Positions 44,424 to 53,608 are shown, counted from the stretch's first letter. The stretch: 64,000 nucleotides of DNA from Sphingobium sp. MI1205 (GCF_001563285.1 NZ_CP005190.1:1-64000), one strand, 5' to 3'. Made by a program: numbers and translations. Notes: generated from the sequence alone by a model not told the origin.

Positions 44424-45652
44424 TACCGGCTCTCCGACGAACCGCTGACCCGCTTGTTCCCCAAGGCGAATCACACGATGGCAAGCGTGGTCAATCCTCC
44501 TTCATTGTGTTGCTGCTCGCGGCGGTGTCGGCCTCGGCAGGGCAGACGGCCATTCTCGCTTTCCTTCCGACCCTGGTCGACCCAAATCCCGGCGGGCTTT
44601 CCTCAGCGCATGATTTTCATGTCGCGAGCTTGACCGCCGTCCACCCGCTGGCAGCACTGGTGGCGGCACCGCTTTGGGGCTGGATTGCCGACCGGGTCGA
44701 CTACCGCGTCATGTTGCGCACAGCGCTCATTATCCTCGCGATGGTGACTGCACCAGTTGGCCTCGTAGCTCTGCCGACTCTCTACGTTTTGCGCACGGTC
44801 GCGGGGATGGCGGCCGCCGCCATCATACCGCTTGCGCTGCTCAGTGCGAGTTTCGCCGCGGTCAGCCGTGGGGAGCAGGCGCGGCGTTTCACCTGGTTGA
44901 CGGGGTCTGTATTTTTGGGAGACCTCGGCGGACCGCTTTTGGCGGAAGCCTCCGTTGCGATCATGCCCGGCGCGCCGCTCATGATCGTTGCTGCCAGCAT
45001 CGGCACCGTCGCGGGGTCGCTTTGCCTTGTAAGCCTGCCAGGCCGCTGTGCGCACTGCCTCGACTCAGGAGATCCGCCGCCGCCGACAGTCTGCGCCACG
45101 GGAGTCCTATTACTCATCACGATCGCTGCGGGGGCCGGGCTTGCCGCTATGCACGTCAATCTCCTGATGACGCGCAGTGCGGTCTCGCTGAGCCGCGAGC
45201 AGATCGCCTGGATGCTCAGTCTTTGCGGATTCGGCATGCTGGCGGCGCAGATCTTTCATGCAAGGCTCGATTGGTTAGTGAAGGTTCCCGGGCGTCTTGC
45301 CGGATTGACGCTCGGTTTGCTGGCAGCGGCGCTCGTTGCCTTTCCACTCGCATCAAGCATAGCCGATATGAGCGTGTTCATCCTGGTCGCCGGTTGGAGC
45401 TCGGCGAGCCTGCGATTGGTCACAAGCTTCTGGATCAGCGGTTCTGCGGCGGCCTCAGGGGTGAGGCTTGGCCTCCAGCATTCGGCTGCCAGCATCGGGC
45501 AGGCACTGGCGCCCGTGGCGCTCGCTTTCGCCGCACCCGGCGCTCAGCCTCTCGTCCTCTGGAGCATTGCCGGCCTGTCGCTCCTGCTGCTTGTGGTCCT
45601 GCCACTAGCTTGGAAACGGCCCTCTTCAGGTGCTAATTCGTCAGGCGGATAA
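44420..45652 (+). CDS. MFS transporter
   Basis: About 410 residues with the character of a 12-helix major-facilitator protein: the A-motif-like GWIADRVDYRVMLR after helix 2 and two homologous halves. GTG at 44420 overlaps the copB stop; GTG 44417 and TTG 44414 are alternatives, and the first 28 residues are unlike a membrane protein, so a later start is possible. The substrate is unknown. As last gene after copAB it could move copper, a siderophore or an organic compound. Confidence 0.72.
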   Translation: MIPALRRTADPLVPQGESHDGKRGQSSFIVLLLAAVSASAGQTAILAFLPTLVDPNPGGLSSAHDFHVASLTAVHPLAALVAAPLWGWIADRVDYRVMLRTALIILAMVTAPVGLVALPTLYVLRTVAGMAAAAIIPLALLSASFAAVSRGEQARRFTWLTGSVFLGDLGGPLLAEASVAIMPGAPLMIVAASIGTVAGSLCLVSLPGRCAHCLDSGDPPPPTVCATGVLLLITIAAGAGLAAMHVNLLMTRSAVSLSREQIAWMLSLCGFGMLAAQIFHARLDWLVKVPGRLAGLTLGLLAAALVAFPLASSIADMSVFILVAGWSSASLRLVTSFWISGSAAASGVRLGLQHSAASIGQALAPVALAFAAPGAQPLVLWSIAGLSLLLLVVLPLAWKRPSSGANSSGG

Positions 45653-45722
45653 GGGGAGCGCGTAAATCGATATGAATCGTACCGTCCACCACTATCCAAG
45701 ATGTGTTGCTGTGACAAATGAG

Positions 45723-45757
45723 CCCAGCCGCGGGCAAGGCCCTTGGGCGCAGCTGGG
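45723..45757. terminator. Possible bidirectional terminator
   Basis: CCCAGC / GCTGGG ends around an inner imperfect hairpin (GGGCAAGGCCC) between the convergent MFS gene (ends 45652) and response-regulator gene (minus, ends 45834). The rest of the 181-bp gap shows nothing recognisable. Confidence 0.4.
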
Positions 45758-45833
45758 TTGGTTTCCTCTGGAAAAACGACGTGCTCGTGTCCCCACCTGG
45801 CCTCTTTAGCGTTGGCGGTCGGACGCGGTCCAT

Positions 45834-46283
45834 TTACTCATTCGACGAGAGGCGTCTGTGACGGCCGATTGCCTCGAGGAGTAGACGGCTCCTTAGTGGT
45901 TTAGTGATCATGTGATCAAAGCCCGCGTCGGCAGCGCGGCGGGCGAGAACCTCGTCATGGAAGCCCGAAATCATGATGGAGCATCCGGACCAGCCCAGCG
46001 ATCGGAGTTGGCGCAGGATCGAAAAGCCATCAATGTCCGGCATGCGATAATCAACAATCAGGCAATTGGCTCGCTTGGCACGCGAATCGGCCAAAAGCGC
46101 GCTACCACTTGTATAGCTACAGACGCAGTAGCCACGGGATCTAAGGAGAAGCTGAAGGGCACGCCGAACACCCGGGTCGTCGTCGGAGACGAGGATGGTG
46201 TAGCGCCCATCACCTTGTGTGTCAGAAAACGAAGACATCTCGCGCGACATGAGGACCTGTTGCATCACGGCAATGGCTCGCAC
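45834..46283 (-). CDS. Single-domain response regulator
   Basis: 149 residues with one receiver domain and no output domain: acidic pair SDDDPG, phospho-acceptor Asp in CLIVDYRMPD, Ser/Thr in MISGFH and Lys in ITKPLR. The first 20 or so residues are outside the domain, so a later start (for example at MSSFSD) is possible. It lies 38 bp downstream of fixJ and could be a phosphate sink or relay for the FixL-type kinase. Confidence 0.78.
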   Translation of the reverse strand: MRAIAVMQQVLMSREMSSFSDTQGDGRYTILVSDDDPGVRRALQLLLRSRGYCVCSYTSGSALLADSRAKRANCLIVDYRMPDIDGFSILRQLRSLGWSGCSIMISGFHDEVLARRAADAGFDHMITKPLRSRLLLEAIGRHRRLSSNE

Positions 46284-46321
46284 GATGCGGCATCCTCGTC
46301 GCTACGTAGAGGGCGCAGTTA

Positions 46322-46942
46322 TCACGTCTTGCGACCGAACCCGGCAGCAAAGGCGATCCTCAACGCCTCAGAGAGATTGCGGACCTCGAGCTTGGCCATG
46401 AGGCTGGCGCGGTGAACCTCGACCGTCCGGGATGAGCAACCCAGATCATAGGCGATCGTCTTGTTGGGCAAGCCGTTCGCCAATCCTTCCAGCACTTCCT
46501 GCTCGCGGGGGGTCAAGGCAGCAACCCGCACCTCGGCTTCCGACGATTCCAGCGCGCGAAGGTCGACATCGTCGAGACGAGCGAAAGCGCGCCTCACGGC
46601 CTCGAGCAGGGCAGCCTTCTCGAAGGGCTTTTCGAGAAAGTCAATCGCGCCGCCTTTCATAGCCTGCACAGCTACCGACACATCGCCGTGGCCGGTCAGG
46701 ACGATGACCGGCATGTTGATCCCACGCGCAGCCATAGTGGTCTGGACTTGGAGACCGTCCATTTCAGGCATCCGCACATCCAAGATAACGCAGCCTACTT
46801 CAGCGGACTTCGCTGTCCTGAGAAATTCCACTCCGGAGGTGTAGGCGATGACATCATAGCCCGCGGTTTTGAGCCCGAAGCTTGCCGCCTTGCGGATGCT
46901 CTCCTCGTCGTCGACCAGATGAATGATGCGTCTATCCCCCAT
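46322..46942 (-). CDS. fixJ: FixJ-type response regulator
   Basis: 206 residues: receiver domain ([10 protein letters not shown], Asp in [12 protein letters not shown], Lys in LEKPFEK) and a LuxR-type DNA-binding domain ([37 protein letters not shown]). This is the FixJ layout. It overlaps the kinase gene by 11 bp, so they form a two-component pair. Target promoters are unknown. Confidence 0.88.
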   Translation of the reverse strand: MGDRRIIHLVDDEESIRKAASFGLKTAGYDVIAYTSGVEFLRTAKSAEVGCVILDVRMPEMDGLQVQTTMAARGINMPVIVLTGHGDVSVAVQAMKGGAIDFLEKPFEKAALLEAVRRAFARLDDVDLRALESSEAEVRVAALTPREQEVLEGLANGLPNKTIAYDLGCSSRTVEVHRASLMAKLEVRNLSEALRIAFAAGFGRKT

Positions 46943-48497
46943 GTTCCTCCTCCGCCCGCGCGTGGATCAGCGTGAAGCGAAAGCACGTGCCGCCTCGGTC
47001 GGAGCGCTCCATCCAGATGCGGCCGCCATGTGCTTCGATGATCGTCCGGCAGATCGAGAGGCCAAGGCCCATGCCGTCGGCCTTCGTCGATGTGAACGCC
47101 ATGAACAGTTGTTCGCGAATTTCTTCCGCGATCCCGGGGCCGGTATCCTCCACCGTAACCTCGACAAGGCCGTCGGCACGCAAACTCGTCGCGACTTTGA
47201 GGTCGCGGATCGATGATTCTGCCATGGCCTCAACGGCGTTGCGCATCAGGTTTACGAGCACCTGCTGGATCTGCACCCTGTCGATGAGGACCGGCGTGGC
47301 TGCGGGGTCGATTGCGAAGAAGCTACGGATGCCCCGCTCGCGCGCGCCGACCAGTGCCAGTTGGCTTGCCTCGGTGATGACTTGCGGCAGGTCGTGCAAA
47401 CTCTTGTCGACCTCACCGCGTGCGACGAAGTCGCGGAGGCGCCGGACGATGTGGCCAGCGCGCAGCGTCTCCTGAGCGGCATCGTCCATTACGGACCGAA
47501 GAGAGACGAATGGCTCATCATCCTGGACAGCGAGCATGTCCCGAATGGTTTCGAGATAGAGCGCCACTGCGGCGAGCGGCTGATTGAGTTCATGAGCAAG
47601 CGTGGAGGCCATCGTACCCATCGCGCTCAACCGCGAGACATGAACCAACTCCGCTTGCAGTTCCTTGAGCCTGAGCTCATCCTGCTCCTTGGCGGTGAGA
47701 TCCCGGATGAACCCTGTGAAAAGCCGCTGGCCCTCTTCACCGGCCTCGCCGACCGACAACTGCATCGGGAAGGTCGAGCCGTCGCGGCGCTGACCCACAA
47801 CGACGCGGCCCAGACCGATGATCCGGCGCTCGCCCGTCTGCAGATAATGCGCGATGTATTCGTCGTGCCGGTCGCGGTCGGGCTGAGGCATAAGACAGGA
47901 GACATTTTGCCCGACGAGCTCGGCTTCCGAATAGCCGAACATGCGCTGGGCAGCAGCGCTGAACGAGGTGATGACGCCGGCCTCGTCGATTATTATCATT
48001 GCATCAGGTACGGTCGCCAGGATCGATTGCAGATGCTGCTCGCGCGTTTCGTTTGAAGCCCGGACCGCCGCCTCGTCGGTGACATCCCGGCTGATGCAGG
48101 CAAAGCCTCGATGGGCGTCGTCTTCGAACAGCGCAGTGATGGTCAATCGCGCAAGGTATTCCGAGCCGTTCTCGCAGACTCGCCAGGCTTCACGCTCCAG
48201 AGTGCCTTCGCGCAGAGCGGCGTCCAAGTCGGCGCGGGGCCGTCCTGCCGTTATCTCGTCTGGCGGGTAGAACAGGTCGTGGGGCTGTCCCAGAACGCGA
48301 TCGAGCGGCCAGCATTCGGCACGCTCGCCTTCTTCATTATAGCTCAGCACGATCCCGGAAGGATCGAGCAGCGTCAGGACGTGGCCGCCAGCCTGTCGCA
48401 GGAACAGCGGCGCAAGCCGCGCTACGTCGCTTGCAATCTCGTCCGCCCCGCGCCTCGTGTCGACCATCGGCCGGCTCACATACCTGGCCGGGCGCAC
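46932..48497 (-). CDS. fixL: FixL-type oxygen-sensing histidine kinase
   Basis: 521 residues: PAS1 (about 35-145), heme PAS2 (about 150-270), and a HisKA/HATPase kinase (phospho-His302 in [11 protein letters not shown] box [11 protein letters not shown] boxes DTGPGIAEE and GMGLGLSI). In PAS2 His211 ([11 protein letters not shown]) and Arg231 (IIGLGR) are 20 residues apart, exactly as heme-ligand His200 and Arg220 of Bradyrhizobium FixL. It should therefore bind heme and be inhibited by oxygen. No membrane helices are seen. It pairs with fixJ. Confidence 0.88.
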   Translation of the reverse strand: MRPARYVSRPMVDTRRGADEIASDVARLAPLFLRQAGGHVLTLLDPSGIVLSYNEEGERAECWPLDRVLGQPHDLFYPPDEITAGRPRADLDAALREGTLEREAWRVCENGSEYLARLTITALFEDDAHRGFACISRDVTDEAAVRASNETREQHLQSILATVPDAMIIIDEAGVITSFSAAAQRMFGYSEAELVGQNVSCLMPQPDRDRHDEYIAHYLQTGERRIIGLGRVVVGQRRDGSTFPMQLSVGEAGEEGQRLFTGFIRDLTAKEQDELRLKELQAELVHVSRLSAMGTMASTLAHELNQPLAAVALYLETIRDMLAVQDDEPFVSLRSVMDDAAQETLRAGHIVRRLRDFVARGEVDKSLHDLPQVITEASQLALVGARERGIRSFFAIDPAATPVLIDRVQIQQVLVNLMRNAVEAMAESSIRDLKVATSLRADGLVEVTVEDTGPGIAEEIREQLFMAFTSTKADGMGLGLSICRTIIEAHGGRIWMERSDRGGTCFRFTLIHARAEEEHGG

Positions 48498-48525
48498 GTA
48501 TCCGGGCGTAGCCCGACCGTGCCAC

Positions 48526-48999
48526 TCAGCGCCGCGCGAGTATGGCCTTCATCTCGTCGATTTCCTGCCGCTGCGAGCGCTTGATCGATTCGCAAAGCCG
48601 GATGACTTCCGGATCGCTGAGCTTTGCTTCCTGGCACATCAGGATCGCCCCGGAATGGTGCGGGATCATCGAGCGCAGAAAGGCCGTGTCGCCGATCGTG
48701 GTCTGGGTGCGGATGAGTGCAAAGCTGCCGAAGAAGGCGACCAGCGACGCGGCGATCAGCGCGATGTTGGCGGCCTTCGACGCGAACATGTGCCGCATGG
48801 CGAGGATCATCAGCACCACCATCGGCGCGACCATCATCAGCGTCATGTAGAGCATGTTGAGGTTGTTGTAGAAGCTGTCGAGCCCGTCGATCATGACGAA
48901 CATCACCAGATACATGATGACGCCGCTGATGACGGTCTGAACGGCAAGGCTCCAATAGGCGCCCATCTTCCGGGTGTTCATGTGGGACGAATGGTCCAT
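48526..48999 (-). CDS. DUF305-family membrane protein
   Basis: 157 residues with three membrane helices (about 16-38, 47-67, 75-95) and a C-terminal DUF305 segment ([20 protein letters not shown], then [11 protein letters not shown]). DUF305 proteins are ferritin-like helical proteins frequent in copper resistance loci; the HH and M/C residues could bind metal. SD GAAGGAG is 7 bp before the ATG. It lies between fixL and copB copy 2 on the minus strand. Confidence 0.82.
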   Translation of the reverse strand: MDHSSHMNTRKMGAYWSLAVQTVISGVIMYLVMFVMIDGLDSFYNNLNMLYMTLMMVAPMVVLMILAMRHMFASKAANIALIAASLVAFFGSFALIRTQTTIGDTAFLRSMIPHHSGAILMCQEAKLSDPEVIRLCESIKRSQRQEIDEMKAILARR

Positions 49000-49089
49000 G
49001 GCGTATCTCCTTCGCTCGGCGCCGGCCGACCTGGGTATGAGTGTAACGCCCCGCTCTCTTGTTCGCCCCCGCCATCAGCCGTCCTGATG

Positions 49090-50208
49090 CTAAAACCAGA
49101 AGCGAACGCCGGCGACGAAGCTGGTGGCATGGACGTCCTCGCCCGCAAGCCTCGACAGCCGCGCCGTGTCTCCGGCTTTGCGCAGATAGGAAACGCCGAT
49201 GTAAGGCGCGAACTGGCGGCTGAATTCGTAGCGCAGGCGCGCGCCGAGCTCTATGTTGACCAGCCCCGAACCGATGTCGTTCTCCGGAATATCCTGTGCG
49301 GCGAAATTGACCTCGGCGCGCGGCTGGAGGATCAGGCGCTGGGTGATGCGCTGGTCGTAATAGCCCTCGACCCGGCCCAGAACATCGCCCTTGGTCGAGA
49401 GGAACAGCGCGCCTTCGACCTCGAACATGCCAGGAGCCAGGCCCTCGACGCCGATCGTCGCGTAGGTGCGGTCGGGCCCGCGGCCGAAGTCCTGGCGGAT
49501 ACCGCCCTGAAGATTGAAATAGGGGTCGATGGCCCGGCTGTAGAGCACCTGCACCTCGGCGCTGTCGATGCCGCGGCCGAACTCGCCTTCGCCCTCGCTC
49601 TTGAGCCAGAGCCGGTTGATGTCGCCGCCGTAAAAGCCTTCGCCATCCCAGCGATAGCCATCGCGGCCGCTATGCGCCTGATACTCGAACAGGTTGAGCA
49701 GCATTTGCCCGAAATTGTTGCCGCCGCTATCCTTCATCATGATGTCGCGCGAGCGCGCCATCTCGCCGCCGGGAAAATCACGATCGGCGAAGTGGTCGCT
49801 TGGGGGAGGCGGCGGGGGCGCATTGCCGGCCGGAAGCGCCGTGCCGGTCATTTGCATGCCGGGCATGGCGGGCATTCCCGGCATCGTTGTCTGGCCATGC
49901 TGCGAATGGTCCATACCCGGCATCTCCGGCATCGCGGGAGACGCGGGTTGCGGCTGACCGGCCGCATCTCCCTGCGGCGCAGGACTGGCCTGGTGCTGCG
50001 AATGGTCCATCGCCGAGGTGGCGTCCGGCGCTGGTGTCTGAGCGCGCGGCCTGGCGGCGGCCTTGTCCTTCTTCTTCTCCTGCGCCGGCGCCACTTCGCC
50101 CGGCGGCGCCATGCCGGGCATGCCGTGCATCGAATGATCCTGGGCAAAGGCGGGCGCGGCAGCGAAAAGGGCGATCGCGCTCACCAGCGGCGTGAGGATG
50201 CGGGTCAT
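49090..50208 (-). CDS. copB: CopB-type outer-membrane copper protein, copy 2
   Basis: 372 residues: signal peptide (1-22, ending AFA), a long Met/His/Pro-rich segment (about 23-135, with several MDHSQH and MPGM units) and a C-terminal barrel ending GVRFWF. It is longer and more Met-rich than copy 1. The ATG at 50208 overlaps the TAA of copA (TAATG). Function as in CopAB systems: periplasmic or outer-membrane copper sequestration. Confidence 0.9.
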   Translation of the reverse strand: MTRILTPLVSAIALFAAAPAFAQDHSMHGMPGMAPPGEVAPAQEKKKDKAAARPRAQTPAPDATSAMDHSQHQASPAPQGDAAGQPQPASPAMPEMPGMDHSQHGQTTMPGMPAMPGMQMTGTALPAGNAPPPPPPSDHFADRDFPGGEMARSRDIMMKDSGGNNFGQMLLNLFEYQAHSGRDGYRWDGEGFYGGDINRLWLKSEGEGEFGRGIDSAEVQVLYSRAIDPYFNLQGGIRQDFGRGPDRTYATIGVEGLAPGMFEVEGALFLSTKGDVLGRVEGYYDQRITQRLILQPRAEVNFAAQDIPENDIGSGLVNIELGARLRYEFSRQFAPYIGVSYLRKAGDTARLSRLAGEDVHATSFVAGVRFWF

Positions 50209-52133
50209 TACGCGTCTCCCTTCGGACGGACGCTCACGACCCGCATCATCCCTGCATGCATGTGGTAGAGGAGATGACAGTGGAAGGCCCAGTCGCCGAC
50301 CGCGTCGGCGGTGAAGTCCCAGGTCACCTTGCCGCCGGGCTGGACGATCACCGTATGCTTGCGCGGCGCATGATCGCCATGCCCCGTCACCAGCTCGAAA
50401 AAATGCCCGTGAATATGGATCGGATGCCCCATCATCGTGTCGTTGATGAGATTGACGCGCACCCGCTCGCCTTCGATGAAGGGGATCGGCTCGTGATGGT
50501 CCGACATTTTTTCGCCGTCGAACGACCACATGAACCGCTCCATGTTGCCGGTGAGGTGAATGTCGATGCTGCGGCTCGGCGCGCGCACGTCCGGATTGCG
50601 ATCGAGCGCCATCAGGTCCCTGTAGACAAGCACCTTGTGGCCGACGTCGGCGAGGCCCTGGCCGGGCTCGCCGGTGCGGTCTACGGGCATCGGCGAGATG
50701 GTCTGGACGCTCGGGTCGCGCTTCACCTGCGGCGCGTTCGAGAAGTCGCGCATCTTCATCGAGCCCATCGCGTGCCCGCCATGATCCATGCCCGCCATCT
50801 GGCCATCGGCGCCCATCGCGCCGTGGTCCATGCCGGCCATCGATCCATGATCCATCCCCGAATGATCCATGCCTGCCATGGCGCTATTGTCCATGGTCGC
50901 CATCGCTGCCGCCGCGCCGGTCGCGAGGCGCGCGGACGCGTTCTTCTCGGCCGTCGGATCGACGCCCCGCATAGCGCCGCCCGACATGTCCATGCCTTCC
51001 ATGCCCGGCATCGAGGACATGTCCATGCCCATGTCCTTCATGTCGGCGAGCGGCCGTTTGCGTAAGGGGGGAACCTCGCCGGCCATGCCGGCGCGCGGCG
51101 CGAGCGTGGCACGCGCCATGCCCGAGCGGTCGATCGCCTCGCCGACAAGGGTGTAGGCCTTGTCATCGCCTGGGCTGACAACGACGTCGTAGGTCTCGGC
51201 AACACCAATCTGGAACTCGTCGACGGTGACCGGCACCACATTCTGCCCGTCGGCCTGGACGATGGTCAGCGGCAGGCCGGGGATGCGGACGTTGAAGGTG
51301 GTCATCGCCGACGCATTGATGACCCGCAGCCGCACCCGTTCGCCCGGGGTGAAGAGCGCGGTCCAGTTGTCCATCGGACCATGGCCGTTGACGAGATAGG
51401 TGTAGGTGGATCCGGTCACATCGGAGATGTCGGCCGGGTCCATCCGCATCTGGCCCCAGTCGAGCCGGTCTTTGAGCGGCTGATCCTTGCCCGACAGGAG
51501 CCCGGCCAGGGTCTGGCGCTGGAAATTGAAATGGCCGGGGTTGACCTTGAGGCGCCGGAAGATCGCCTGCGGCGAGAGCGCGCTGTGATCGGCGAGCACG
51601 ATGACATGCTCGCGGTCATAGGCGACCGGATCGGCACCGGCGGGATCGATGATGATCGGGCCGTAATGGCCTTCCTGTTCCTGCAGGCCTGAATGGCTGT
51701 GGTACCAGTAGGTGCCGCTTTGCACGACGGAGAACTGGTAGAGGTAGTTCGAGCCCGGCTTGATGCCCGGAAAAGACACGCCCGGCACACCGTCCATATT
51801 GGCCGGCAGGATCAGCCCGTGCCAGTGGATCGAGCTGTCCTCCTCCAGCTGATTGACGACGTTGAGCCGCACGCGCTGGCCCTCGCGCAGCCGGATCAGC
51901 GGGGCGGGGACCGTGCCGTTGAGGCCGATTGCCCGGAACTTGCGCCCGTCGATGGTCATCGACTGCCGGGCGATGGTGAGCGTGATGTCTTCGCCCGCCA
52001 CGGTCGGCAGCGTCGGGCGCATCCCCGGCGAGATCGTCTGCGCCCAGGCCGGCAGCCAGGCTGACAGTGCGGCGCCACCACCGGCGAGGGCCGCTCCGCG
52101 AAGGAACTGGCGGCGGTCGAGAGCAGATATCAT
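50208..52133 (-). CDS. copA: CopA-type multicopper oxidase, copy 2
   Basis: 641-residue multicopper oxidase with a Tat signal (LDRRQFLRGAALAGG). Copper ligands are in IHWHG, YWYHSH, HPIHIHG and HCHLLYHMHAGM. A long methionine-rich domain (about residues 370-465, with repeated MDHSGMDHG and MAGMDHG units) fits PcoA-type Cu(I) oxidases. Its ECF-type promoter (52201-52175) overlaps the end of the sigma-factor gene, so it may be both co-transcribed with and separately driven by that module. Confidence 0.92.
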   Translation of the reverse strand: MISALDRRQFLRGAALAGGGAALSAWLPAWAQTISPGMRPTLPTVAGEDITLTIARQSMTIDGRKFRAIGLNGTVPAPLIRLREGQRVRLNVVNQLEEDSSIHWHGLILPANMDGVPGVSFPGIKPGSNYLYQFSVVQSGTYWYHSHSGLQEQEGHYGPIIIDPAGADPVAYDREHVIVLADHSALSPQAIFRRLKVNPGHFNFQRQTLAGLLSGKDQPLKDRLDWGQMRMDPADISDVTGSTYTYLVNGHGPMDNWTALFTPGERVRLRVINASAMTTFNVRIPGLPLTIVQADGQNVVPVTVDEFQIGVAETYDVVVSPGDDKAYTLVGEAIDRSGMARATLAPRAGMAGEVPPLRKRPLADMKDMGMDMSSMPGMEGMDMSGGAMRGVDPTAEKNASARLATGAAAAMATMDNSAMAGMDHSGMDHGSMAGMDHGAMGADGQMAGMDHGGHAMGSMKMRDFSNAPQVKRDPSVQTISPMPVDRTGEPGQGLADVGHKVLVYRDLMALDRNPDVRAPSRSIDIHLTGNMERFMWSFDGEKMSDHHEPIPFIEGERVRVNLINDTMMGHPIHIHGHFFELVTGHGDHAPRKHTVIVQPGGKVTWDFTADAVGDWAFHCHLLYHMHAGMMRVVSVRPKGDA

Positions 52134-52174
52134 TCGGTTGTCTCAGCTTTAAGAAAGAGGGCGGACCTATTGGG

Positions 52175-52201
52175 AATACGCAGCATGGCCTCATCCCCCT
52201 C
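52175..52201 (-). promoter_or_regulatory. Putative ECF-sigma promoter of copAB copy 2
   Basis: On the minus strand GAGGGG (52201-52196), 12 bp, CTGCGTATT (52183-52175), 42 bp before the copA start. It is nearly identical in both boxes and spacing to the site before copC (53552-53578). Confidence 0.7.
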
Positions 52202-52766
52202 AAACTTTCTTTAATATTTCCGAAAGGCGTGCCCTAGCTCGATAGAGGCGCGTTTCGACCGCCTTCTGGCTGATCCCGAGAATTTCGGCGGTTTCAGCTT
52301 CCGATTTCTCGTCGATCGTACGCAAAATAAGCGTGTCCTTGAGGGAAGACGGCAGGGCAGCAATCGCTTTCATTGCTTGCGCGAGCTGCTGTTCGGCCCC
52401 GATCGCCTGATCGGGCAGCGGTGCGTCGTCGGCGACGCCGTCCGCCTCGCCGAGCGGTAGGGCTAGGGCAAAGAAATTTCGAACCGCTCGCCGACGCCGC
52501 CAGTCATGGCATTTGTTGATGACAATCCGGGACATCCAGACCTGGAAGGGTCGGGTTACGTCATAGCGGTTGAGTGCGGCAAAGGCCGCGACGAAGCTCG
52601 CCTGGGTGACATCCAATGCCTCATCCATAGATCCGACATGGCTGCGCACGAGCCGGTGAACCCAACCTTGATGCCGGCGGACCAGCTCGCCATAGGCCGC
52701 TTGCCGGCCTCCAAGCGCCAGAGCCGCGAGCTCCCCGTCCGAGCAGTCGGGGAGGCACGCGGTCAT
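52200..52766 (-). CDS. ECF sigma factor, CnrH-like
   Basis: 188 residues with sigma-2 (ALDVTQASFVAAFAALNRYD, FQVWMSRIVINKCHDWRRRR) and sigma-4 (LPSSLKDTLILR, SEAETAEILGISQKAVETRLYRAR) regions and nothing else. It overlaps the CnrX-like sensor gene by 4 bp. In Cupriavidus, CnrH is released when CnrX senses metal and CnrY lets go; the same three-gene order Y-X-H is found here. Candidate targets are the four RAGGGN-N12-STGCGTATW promoters. Confidence 0.87.
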   Translation of the reverse strand: MTACLPDCSDGELAALALGGRQAAYGELVRRHQGWVHRLVRSHVGSMDEALDVTQASFVAAFAALNRYDVTRPFQVWMSRIVINKCHDWRRRRAVRNFFALALPLGEADGVADDAPLPDQAIGAEQQLAQAMKAIAALPSSLKDTLILRTIDEKSEAETAEILGISQKAVETRLYRARARLSEILKKV

Positions 52767-53206
52767 TCGGATTTGGCCGTCAGCGCTTTCACCACGGCGT
52801 CGTCGAATTTGTCCGTCTGATCCGGGCGCAGCACGGCCCGCATCGCGAAGATATGCTCAAGTGTTTCTTTCTGCAGCGCGCCCATGGCCTGGTGCGAGCG
52901 ATCCACCGCAGTTGCGACTTGCGGGCCATAGCCATGCTCCGCTTCGATCGCTTCCGCGAGACGCGCATTGTCGGCGCGCAATTCGGCCTCCAGCGCTTGA
53001 CGCCGGATCGCGTAGTTCTTCTCGATTGTCTCGAGTCGGCTGTGTTGCGCTGAATTCAGCTTCAGATCGCGATGGAGCAGCTCGTGCAGCTCATTTTCGA
53101 CCGGGCGCACTGGAACCACATAGACGCGGCCAATGACAACGCCAGCGATCGCCGCGGCGAAGGTCACCAGGACGAGGAGCAGGAGCCGGCGGCGGTCGCG
53201 CATCAC
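52763..53206 (-). CDS. CnrX-like periplasmic metal sensor
   Basis: 147 residues: N-terminal membrane anchor (about 8-30) and a periplasmic four-helix hook. His41 and His45 (NELHELLH), Glu62, and His118 and Met122 (LEHIFAM) match all five metal ligands of CnrX (His42, His46, Glu63, His119, Met123) with identical spacing, offset by one. CnrX binds Ni or Co and signals to CnrY. Here the neighbours are copper genes, so the metal sensed may differ. Overlaps both adjacent genes. Confidence 0.82.
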   Translation of the reverse strand: MMRDRRRLLLLVLVTFAAAIAGVVIGRVYVVPVRPVENELHELLHRDLKLNSAQHSRLETIEKNYAIRRQALEAELRADNARLAEAIEAEHGYGPQVATAVDRSHQAMGALQKETLEHIFAMRAVLRPDQTDKFDDAVVKALTAKSE

Positions 53207-53475
53207 TGCGAGCTCAGCAGCGTCGAGGGCGCAAGCGCGAGCCGAGCATCGAAGGGCGATAGCGGTTTGGCATCAGCAGACCGTGTCGGAACTGCCGAGC
53301 CGGCAATTCCGATGAACAGCGCGGTTGCGGCCGCGATGCCGAACGTCATAGCGCCAAGGCTTGGTATGGCCCGGATGCGCGCTATTTCCGCCATGACCCG
53401 GCTTTCCAGGCCGCCGAGCCTGGGATCGAGAGGCGCATCGCGCAACCGCGAGAGCAGGTGGTCAAGTTCATCCAT
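53203..53475 (-). CDS. CnrY-like membrane anti-sigma factor
   Basis: 90 residues: a cytoplasmic N-terminus (MDELDHLLSRLRDAPLDPRL, about 40 residues), one membrane helix (about 41-63) and a short periplasmic tail. Size, topology and place as first gene of a Y-X-H cluster fit an anti-sigma factor of the CnrY type; sequence similarity is low in this group, so the call rests mainly on context. Overlaps the sensor gene by 4 bp. Its ECF-type promoter is at 53526-53500. Confidence 0.7.
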   Translation of the reverse strand: MDELDHLLSRLRDAPLDPRLGGLESRVMAEIARIRAIPSLGAMTFGIAAATALFIGIAGSAVPTRSADAKPLSPFDARLALAPSTLLSSQ

Positions 53476-53499
53476 GGTGCTTCTCCGTCTTCATCCTTC

Positions 53500-53526
53500 A
53501 ATACGCACGATGGTCCAGGAACCCTT
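53500..53526 (-). promoter_or_regulatory. Putative ECF-sigma autoregulatory promoter
   Basis: On the minus strand AAGGGT (53526-53521), 12 bp, GTGCGTATT (53508-53500), 25 bp before the start of the anti-sigma gene. The -35 box is the weakest of the four related sites. Confidence 0.55.
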
Positions 53527-53551
53527 GCTGTAGATTGAAAAGAATAATTGC

Positions 53552-53578
53552 GAGGGGTGGGGGCTCGGGCTGCGTATT
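53552..53578 (+). promoter_or_regulatory. Putative ECF-sigma promoter of copCD
   Basis: GAGGGG (53552-53557), 12 bp, CTGCGTATT (53570-53578), 31 bp before copC. It is divergent from the anti-sigma promoter 26 bp away. Confidence 0.7.
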
Positions 53579-53608
53579 GTCTCATGGGATCTACAGGAGA
53601 ATGTTCCA

